From Candidatus Coatesiibacteriota bacterium (GTDB lineage Bacteria > B130-G9): 11,835 nt of DNA. The translations under genes were made by a program, and so were the position numbers. Within the stretch, counting starts at the first letter, position 1. Each line of letters begins with the position of its first letter. Under the pieces are notes generated by a model. That model saw only the letters and a program-made list of their open reading frames with translations, had not been told where the DNA came from and searched no databases. The stretch lies in contig JAFGIT010000002.1 of the NCBI GenBank assembly GCA_016929465.1, positions 1 to 11,835 of the forward strand, read 5' to 3'. Positions 1-9,300 of this stretch are shown here, in pieces.

Positions 1-152
1 CAACTCAACTCACACCACAATCCCCTCAAAAAACATAAAACCGAACCAGCTCGACCTCTCAAAAACCGTCAATCTGATTATTGGGGCCTTGGTCGCAACC
101 ACATTGTCCACCGAATTTGAATTCGCCGGCCGGCCTTTTTTCGCCTATAGGT

Positions 153-181
153 TTGACTCATACGGCGAGTCCGCTTACCAT
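153..181 (+). promoter_or_regulatory. Possible sigma70-type promoter
   Basis: TTGACT (153-158) matches five of six bases of the -35 consensus. With a 17-base spacer it is followed by TACCAT (176-181), which matches four of six bases of the -10 consensus. CATAAT (179-184) is a better -10 but gives a 20-base spacer. Transcription would start near 188-191 and leave a leader of about 40 bases before the ATG at 228. This is pattern matching only and the organism's sigma-factor preferences are unknown. Confidence 0.25.
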
Positions 182-212
182 AATGATCAACCATTGATTA
201 ATCATGAAGCCT

Positions 213-219
213 GGGAGGG
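213..219 (+). promoter_or_regulatory. Ribosome binding site that decides the start of the giant gene
   Basis: GGGAGGG lies eight bases before the ATG at 228, a near-ideal Shine-Dalgarno and spacing. The earlier in-frame ATG at 204 has only AT-rich sequence before it and would place this purine block inside the coding region. The site therefore favours 228 as the true start. Confidence 0.75.
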
Positions 220-227
220 CCGCACTT

Positions 228-317
228 ATGTCGATATTCTCCAGAGAAAAATGGCGGGCTTTATCAATATTTATCCTCATAGTCACTCTTGGCAGCCTAC
301 TTACAGCGATGCTGTTC
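228..317 (+). other. N-terminal signal peptide or signal anchor
   Basis: Residues 1-10 carry three basic side chains (Arg6, Lys8, Arg10) and are followed by an unbroken hydrophobic run at residues 11-30, then by an acidic, Thr/Ser/Ala-rich linker. This is a Sec-type export signal. There is no clean Ala-X-Ala site. Cleavage after Thr-Ala near residue 27 is possible, but an uncleaved membrane anchor fits equally well. No lipobox Cys is present. Confidence 0.75.
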
Positions 318-3300
318 TCCGAGAACACACAAGAGGAGAATGCGGCAGCACCCACATCCGAAACCGAGGAATTCTCGGACACTCAGATAGCATACCGCCC
401 TCTTTCGGGAACACCATATTGGCAGCAATATGGGAGCGATGTGGGCCACAGAGCGAGGTCAGGCCTGCGAGGGCCTCAAAATGCAAGACTGCGCTGGAGT
501 TTCTATATCGGAGACACCCCCGCTGAAAGCATAGCCATTTCAGCAGACGACAAGGTCGCCCTTTCCGCGTCCCCTGACTACGCAGAAGGATATCTGTATT
601 GGCTTGACCTGGACGACGCTTATGTGAACTGGAGCTACCGTTTCAATGGGGTAGTGACGTTCCCGTCGCTCGCGGATGACAGCGAGGTAGCTTATTCGGT
701 GGCTGATGGCTATCTCCACGCAATCAATTCAAGCAATTCCCGCGACTGGCTCTACTATATGGGCACGGGAGGCAATTTCACAGGCCCAACGGTGGGAGAT
801 GACGGGACCATTTACGCCGGATTCGAGGACAAGTTATTTGCGATCGATTCATCCGGAGGTCTCAATTGGTCCTATCAGCTCCCATACTACTCGTTTCATC
901 TAATGGATACGCCCGTAGTTACTTCCGACGGCCTCGTTTATTTTTCCACAAACCAAAATGCGATTTATGCTCTGACCCCGTCTGGCGGATACCGCTGGTC
1001 GTATAACACAGGGGGAGGGAGGATTGATAACGCCATCGTTCTCAGCAATGACGAGGGGAGCTTGTATTTCGGCTGCTCCGATTACACCCTGAGAGCGTTG
1101 AATTCAGATGGGACTCTGGACTGGACCTATGGCGTGCTCTATTCAGGCAATGTCATAGGATCCGTTGCGGTGGATTCCGATGGCGCCATCATCTTTGGAG
1201 CGAGCGATGGTGGCTATGACAATAAACTCTTTGTCATGCGCTCCGACGGGACTCTTCGCTGGTCGATGTACCTTTCCGATCCTATTTATTCATCGCCGGC
1301 TATCGACGTAGATGGTTCCATCTATTTCGACTATAATTATGGGGAATTGTGCGCGGTCAATTCTTTTGGCATCTTCAAATGGAGCTATCAGACCGGCGAC
1401 AACATTGCCGCACGGCCTTCGATCGGGCCCTATGAGACGGTGGTGTTCGGTTCGAGCGATAATGCTGTTTACTGCATTGACTCCTTGCCAAGGCTCTCAG
1501 ATGGTCGAGTTACACCCAGCGTGGGCGATACGTCAGGCACATACAAGTTCACCGTGCATTACTACAGCCCTGCAGGTCGTGCTCCAGACCGGATAAGACT
1601 CCAGACCGATGTCAGCATATATACGATGACTCTCGAGTCGGGCACTGCATACGACGGCATTTATTATAGAAATCTCACCGGCTTGTCCGAAGGGGTCGGT
1701 GACTATAGATTCTATGCAAGGGATTTATCGACGGCATCGTATGTAGTCCTGCCGCCGAGCGGGTATTTTTCCGGTCCCACCGTCGATAACACCGGAGATT
1801 CTCATGAAGAAGACGATACGTGCTCTCAGGCTCAGGCAAATAAGCGCGATATCTCGACCGACGGCACACCTCAATACCACACTCTGACGCCAGGGGACGT
1901 GGATTGGGTGCAGTTCACTGCCAAGAAATACATTACTTATCACGTCAGGACGAAGCTCGCATCGCCGGATTGTCAGACTAACCTCTACATCTACGACGGG
2001 GACTGCTCCACTGAGCTCGCCTTTGATGGAGGTTCAGGCCTCGGCGGAGGCTCTGCCATCGGTTGGATGTGCCAGGATAATGGAACCTACTTCATCGTGG
2101 TCGAGCACGGAGGGGGCGGAACTGGCGCGGGTGAGTATTACCTCAGTGTTGAGGAATCGCACTGGCCTACCTTCAAGTGCGACTTGACCCGCCAATCGGT
2201 CTCTTCAGCGCTGGGCTGCCCGGGGGATTCGCTCGATTGGTGGACCGCGGGATTCGCCGAAGACCGCACGCCGGTCGTGGATATGGCCGGGCGTGTGTAC
2301 TGCGAAACCAGTGCCGGTTGGCTCTATTGCCTGAACTCGGCCGGCGTTGCTCAATGGAGTTACGATGCGAATCTCGCCGACTTCACCAATGTCTCGCTCG
2401 GGAGAAGTGGAAATGTATATTTCCGCTCACAATCGAACAAGATAGTGTCTTTGACTTCCAGTGGGGGATTACGTTGGACCTATGGCGTCGATAATGACGA
2501 CGGTGGCATTGTCTCGTTGAGCGAGGATGAGGATGTCTATTTCGGAGTTGGCTGGGCGCTATTTGCCCTTCAGAGCAATGGTTCATTGGCATGGACATTC
2601 AGCTCCAAGAGCGAAATAGCCGCGCCCCCCGCGATTGGCCTCAACGGTAGCATTTATTTCGGTAATACAAATGGATTCTTAGTTGCTCTGGAAAGCGACG
2701 GCTCCTTCATCTGGTATAAGGACCTTGTGGACAGCATCTCTACGACGCCGCTCGTCACCAGGAACGGTGATGTTGTCGCGTTGACGTCTGCCGGGACTCT
2801 CTACTCCTTCAATCCAGAGGGCGGATTGAATTGGTCCTACCAGTGCGACGGCGGGGCCGTCACGGCCTCCCCCGTGCTCAGCATCGATGACAGCATCTTG
2901 GTCCGCAAAGGGAGCAACAAGCTCTTCTCTATTGCCTCAGATGGTTCACTCGATTGGACATTATACACATTGATGGACACTCCCGGCACGCCGGCAGTGG
3001 ACCGAGACGGCTACATCTACGTCGGGCGGGAGGGGATCAAGTGCCTCAATCCCAACGGAACAACCAGATGGACACACGTGGTATCGGGCTATAATTCCGA
3101 TTCATCGCCCGCGATAGGCCCAGACGGCTCCATATACGTCGAAGTCGGCGATCGCCTCTATAAATTCCGCGAGGTAGATGTGAACCTTAGCGGGGGCACA
3201 GTCGCGCCAACCAGCGGCAGTGGGAAGACGAATTTCCAGTTCGATGTCCACTACGAAGGAACTTCTGAACCAGGGCTGATATACGTCTATATAGACGGCA

Positions 3301-6300
3301 ATCCGCACGACATGGACCTCGAAAGCGGAAACGCCAATGATGGGCTCTATCGATACGAGACAGACAGCCTGAGCGAGGGCTCCCACAAGTTCTTCTTCTA
3401 CGCAGAAAGCACGACCGGAAGATGGGACCTGGATCCGGCGAGCGGGACCTATGACGGTCCCGACGTCGATGATACGGATCCGGTCTCGCAGGCCTATTCT
3501 CCTGCATATCGTAGCACGGGGAACATCCCAGTGGACTTCGATGCGAGCGACAACGCTACCGGCATCGACACGGTCTTCATATATTACGCCTATGAAGGCG
3601 GCGGCTGGGTGGAGTTCGACACATCCACGAACTCGAGCGGAACGGTGTGGTGTAGCCCTGTTCACGGGGACGGGGAGTATGCATTCTGCACCCGCGCGGT
3701 GGATGGCGCAGGCAACACCGAGGAATATCCATCGGATCCCGATAGCACGACAATATATGACACGGCCCCCCCCACATCGAGCTGCGATTCCCCGCCCTTT
3801 GAAGACACCTCGCCATTCGGCGTGGATTTCAGTGCGAGCGACGCGGCCAGCGGGATCGCTGAAGTCTCTCTCTGGTACAGAAAAGATGGTGGCACTTGGA
3901 CCTTATTTCATGCCATCACGGGCAAGGCCACTGGCGCTTTCGATTTCACAACGTCGGGCGAAGGCGAATATGAATTCTATACTCGCGCAGAGGACTTGGC
4001 GGGCAATGGTGAGGACCCGCCGCCTTCCCCCGACGATTCGACGATATACGATATTACGAATCCCTCTTCAGAATGTACTGCCCCGCAGTTCGCCTCGTCT
4101 TCCCCGTTCGGCGTAGATTTTACGGCGAGCGATGCCTTGAGCGGAATAAGGGGGGTGGGGCTCTGGTTCAATAAGGAGGGCTCTGGATGGACCTATTTTG
4201 GCTCCATCGCTGATGAGACTCAGGGCACGTTCGAATTCACGCCATCCGGAGATGGCCAATACGAATTCTACACCCGTGCCCAGGACCAGGCGGACAACCT
4301 GGAGGACCCGCCCGGATCGGCAGATAGCAGCACAGATTTTGACACCATAAGCCCCTCGTCCGAATGCAGCTCCGCAGCACTGGAGTCAGGTTCTCCCTTC
4401 CCCGTCGATTTTACAGCGAGTGACGCCTATAGCGGCATCGCCGAGGTCTCGCTCTGGTTCAACAAGGATGGTGGGGGATGGACCAATTACGACACCATTC
4501 CCGACAAGACAGAGGGGACATTCCAGTTCACGCCATCGGGCGACGGCGAATACGAATTCTATACGAGGGCAATGGACAAGGCCGGAAACGTCGAGGACCC
4601 CCCGGGCGCCCCGGATAGCACGACGACCTACGACAGCAGTAAGCCGACTTCATCATGCGATTCTCCGCAGTATGAGAACACTCCGCCGATCAAGGTCAAT
4701 TATCAGACGAACGGGGGCGCTGGCTCGTCCATTTTGAAGGTGGAGCTCTACTCGCGCTTCGATGGTGGCAGCTATACGCTATACGATGATTCGACCGACG
4801 CCACGGGCTCTTTCGACTTCGATCCAGCATCAGGCAACGGCGCCTATGCTTTCTATACGATCGCCTATGATGAGGCTGGAAACTCCGAGGACCCCCCTGG
4901 GACTCCGGATAGCGAGACCGTATTCGACGATGTACTTCCGTCATCGACATGTGATTCTCCTGAATATGTCACCGAAGGCACGATAGCTGTATCCTATACT
5001 TCTTCGGACACCCTCTCTGGTATAGCCCAGATTGCCCTCTATTGGATGACCGAGGACACCGGTTGGACGGAATTCGAGGTGGTTGCCGACCGAGATAATG
5101 GCACTGTCTGCTTTGACCCACCCGCTGACGACAAATATTTCTTCACTTCCGTAGCAACAGACAGAGCAGGCAACCAGGAGGGCTTTGACAGCACGAAGCA
5201 TTGCCAGACGGTCTATGACACAGAAAAACCCTTCTCAGATTGCGACGCGCCCGAATATGCGTCCGGAGAAACGATTGAGGTCGCTTATTCCGCCGAGGAC
5301 GCCGAATGCGGACTGAAGGAGCTTCAGCTCTGGTATCGGCATAATTCGGGTGATTGGACATTCAGCGGCCTTGCCACGGATGCGACGTCCGGGATATTCG
5401 AATTCCGCCCCGATGACTACAACTCATCTGACTTAATGGACGGGAGCGGCGACGGACTGTATGACTTCTACACCCTTGCTTACGACTATGCCGGGTGGGG
5501 TGAAGATCCACCATCGACGCCGAAGGCATCGACAATGTATGACACCATAAAGCCGACTTCTGAGTGCTATTCTCCCGACTACTCGATGTATGCGTCGATC
5601 GATGTGGGCTACACCGCCTCTGACGAGACATCAGGAATCGCGCTGGTCGAGCTATATTATTCGAAGAGCGGCTCCGGCGCGGCTCCGGTTCTCTGGGGTG
5701 GGAGCACGACAGGGACCGTCGGAGTATTCAACTTCGTAGCCCCCGCACCCGGAAGATGGGAATTGTTCACGATTGCGTACGACCTCGCGGACAACAAGGA
5801 GGACGCGCCCGGTGCACCCGATACGGAGACGCTACTCGATGACACTGGCCCCACTTCAAAGGCGGACTGCGATCCATACTCAAATGTGTCGCCGATATCG
5901 GTCTCATTCCAAGCGCAGGACGACTCGTCGGGAATCGAGCGGGTGGAGCTATACCGCAAGGATGGTCCCGGGTGGGTATATGTCGATGAGGTCTATGGCG
6001 AAACGTCGGGCTCGTTCGATGTCGCCATAGGAATGGATGGTCTATATGAATTCGCAACCATCGCCCACGATTCAGCCGGTAACGCAGAGGGATTCCCAGG
6101 TCAGCCCGACTGCGGGTGCACTTTCGACACTGAGTCGCCGACGTCAGATTGCACATCCCCACAGTACTCAAAGACCGCCACCTTTGGAGTGGAATTCGAG
6201 GCAGAAGACACCCTATCGGGAGTTGCTCAGGTTTCACTCTATTTGAGAGACGGCGGGAATTGGCTGTTCCTGGAGACGAAAAACTCCACTAGCGGCACCT

Positions 6301-9300
6301 TCGAAGTCACCGCCTCTACAGAGGGACTATATGAGTTCGCGACGGTCGCAGAAGACAATGCCGGCAACACCGAGGAATTCCCACCAACTCCGGATTGCTC
6401 ATGCCTCTATGACGCCACACTACCCACGTCGGAGTGCGATTCGCCGCTCTTTACGACCGACCCCAAGATAGACGTCGCGTTCGCAGCCGGGGACGCCGGG
6501 TCGGGAATAGCTCGAGTAGAGCTCTATAGAAAAGGACCCTCCGCGTGGGTGCTGCTCGATGGGATAGATGATGCCACAGAAGGCACATTCGAGTTCACTT
6601 TCGGGGGGGAGACGAAGGTCGAATTCGCCACGCTGGCATTCGATGCCGCCGGCAATGAGGAGGAGTTCCCCACGGTGCCAGACTGCTCGTGCACTTATGA
6701 TATAAGCAGCCCTTCCTCAATCTGCTTCGCACCCGAATATTCATCTGAAGCGACGTTTGCGGTTCGCTATGCCGCGATCGATGGTGGTGGTTCGGGAGTA
6801 GCCGGTGTCAGCCTCTACTACGCATCTGACATGGATAGCTCATGGCAGCTCTACGGGTTCAGCACCGAGGGCACGATTGGCACATTTGTGTTCGAGATGC
6901 CCTTCAAGAATGAGGATGAAGTACAGTACTACTTCTATACACGAGCGCTCGACCGAACCGGTAATACCGAGAATCCGCCGAACGCTCCGGACAACACCAC
7001 TATCTGGGACGTGGCGCCTCCGGTGACAACCTGTAGTTCGCCTGAATACTCGAATTCCAGTCCGGTTCCAGTCGAATTTACGATCGACGAGGGGCTGGCG
7101 GGTTTGCGATGGGCTCGTCTTGCATATAAGTATGGCTCCCAGGATTGGGCATTTGCCTCTGCGGTGACGAAGGCTACGGTAGGCGTATTTCCTTTCAGGG
7201 CTGAAGACGGCGACGGCCCGTATGAATTCTGCATCGCGGCAATGGACAACTGTGACAACCTCAGTTACCCCAATGCCCCGCGCTGCTCAACGTTATTCGA
7301 CACGGTGAAACCGACATCGAGCTGCACTTCAATTGCCTTTACAACGGTGTCCACGATCGACCTCGATTACGATGCATCGGACGATCGGTCCGGCATCTCA
7401 TCGGTCGTATTCCTTGTGAAATATGCAAACGGCTCTTGGCGTGACACGGGCCTTAGTTCGGGGACACCGTCGGGCCAGGTGACATTCATACCGGCCGATG
7501 GCGATGGTGTCTATAACTTCATCTCCCGTGCAACTGATAAAGCGGGCAATCAGGAGGCCATCCCCGGCGAGCCGGATTGCGTGGTTGTGGTTGACAGAAG
7601 CACTCCACAGCTAACGATCGGCCGGGTCAATCCGCAGAGCGGGACGCCGGATGATGATTTCACCTTCCTGGTGAACTTCGAGGATGCCGATGGAGCAGCC
7701 CCGTCTGAGAGCAATGTGTACATCGACGGGACCGCGTATGCAATGAGCCTCTCGAGTGGAGCTCCGGCAGACGGCACCTATAGCTATGTGACTAAACTCG
7801 TCGGTGGAACGCATTCGTTCTACTTCCACTTCACCGACGCCTACGGTCTAGATTCGAGGCTGCCGGCCTCTGATTCCTTCACGGGGCCAGATGTGAATTC
7901 GGCCCCGGAAATGAGCGACGGCAAGGTCCTCCCTGCCCTGGGCGACACCGAGAGCGTATTCGATTTCTCGGCCGCGTACCACGACGAAGATGGGGATGAG
8001 CCGGCACTGATCCAGGTAGTCATCGACGGGACTTCTCACGATATGACTGCAGCAACGCCCGGAACAAAGGTCCCCTATCATAAGGACTACACCTATAGCA
8101 AGAAGCTCGCAGAGGGCGAACACGAGTTCTTTTTCAGGTGTCAGGACACAAATGGTGCTTCGGCTCGCCTACCGGTCGCGGGCCAGTTCGATGGCCCGAC
8201 CGTGATGACCTATGACGACGACGCTCCCTACTGCAGGGATATGGTTCCGGCGCCTGGAGCTACAGATGTACCTCCTGACACAACGATATCGCTCAAACTG
8301 GTCGATGATACTTCGAACGTTGACACTTCTTCGATAGTTGTCACTGTCGCCGGAGTACGAGTTGCACCGACGATCAACTCAACTCCGGACGGCTACAGAC
8401 TAACGATAGAACCAGCGAAGCCATTTCCAGAGAAGATGGTCGTCCCGGTCACTGTGATTGCTTGTGACACATCAATTCGTCGAAATTGCATGGAGAAGTA
8501 CACATATCGCTTCACCGTCAGGGATACAACCGCACCCATAATCATACGCGGTTCGATGTCGGTCACACCCGGGCAGGATGTCGCGGCGATTGAATGGCTA
8601 ACCAATGAGGCTGCGGACAGCCGCTTCGAGTATTCAGAGGCGGGAGGTCTTGTGCTATCCACGACATCGAGTATTATGCAGTGCTTCCACTCAATGGTCG
8701 TAAGAGACCTCTCCCCCGCAACCACGTATTACTTCAGGGTCGGATCAACCGACGAGGCCGGCAACGGGCCCACCTACAGCAATCTGGGGAGTTTCACCAC
8801 CGATCCGGAAGCTGACGATTCAGCCCCGATGATCGTCATAGGGCCCGCCGCATCTGTCTTCGAGACCAGCGTCACGCTCATCTGGGCGACCGATGAGCCC
8901 TCCACCGGGGCCGCCGAGATATCCATGGTCCCTGCCAGGTCGGGCGACAAAGCCACTCGCTCGGTGAAGACCGATACAGAATATACGAGGGCTCATGCTC
9001 TGTTCCTGGAAGGGCTTTCCTCCAACACCACCTATCAGGCGAGGGTAACTAGCGCGGACATGTCCGGCAACGTGGTGCGTTCGAACTGGTTCGAATTCAC
9101 GACACACGAGAATCCAGATACGCGCCCGCCCGAGATACTAGAGGGGCCGCGAGTGGTCTATATATCGGATTCCGAGGCGATAGTCGGCTGCGTCGTCGAT
9201 GAGCTTTCCTACTCTTGGGTGGAATTCGGGATGAGCGACGACTACGGGAGAGTGGCCAAGGATGGCCGTGCAGCCCGAGTTCATACGGTGTTTCTTACCA

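Larger units (their letters stand above)
1..227. other. Leader region upstream of the giant gene
   Basis: No complete gene is supported here. In the frame of the giant gene, in-frame stops lie upstream of position 204, so its reading frame does not extend to the left edge. Another + frame is open from position 2 through 526, but past about 200 it lies over the signal segment of the giant gene and turns into Arg/Cys/His-rich shadow sequence. Any upstream gene tail is therefore uncertain. The stretch contains a GGCCGGCC palindrome followed by six T (about 128-141), a possible promoter and a strong ribosome binding site. Confidence 0.5.

Noticed and set aside
125-141. GGCCGGCC palindrome followed by six T, resembling a rho-independent terminator
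   Set aside because: The palindrome has no room for a loop, so no stable hairpin with the usual stem and loop can be drawn. It might end an upstream transcript but the evidence is too weak.
2-526. A + strand frame open from the left edge to 526, with a possible TTG start at 89
   Set aside because: Its first 65 or so codons look moderately protein-like and could be the tail of an upstream gene, but it overlaps the giant gene by about 300 bases. There its translation is Arg/His/Cys-rich shadow sequence, and no family is recognised.
417-3170. Quinoprotein alcohol dehydrogenase activity
   Set aside because: The propeller repeats resemble PQQ-type blades, but I see no catalytic Asp/Cys-Cys arrangement or haem domain; BamB-like binding propellers share the same repeat.
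3102-3665. Antisense ORF of 187 codons on the - strand
   Set aside because: It lies wholly opposite propeller 2, A2 and B1, where the + frame has clear domain motifs. Its translation has no recognisable domain and is best explained as a shadow of GC-rich coding sequence.
3451-4116. + strand ORF of 221 codons in another frame
   Set aside because: It is Arg/Pro/Ser/Thr-rich and arises from the repeated B-type DNA read out of frame. It has no supporting ribosome site or domain.
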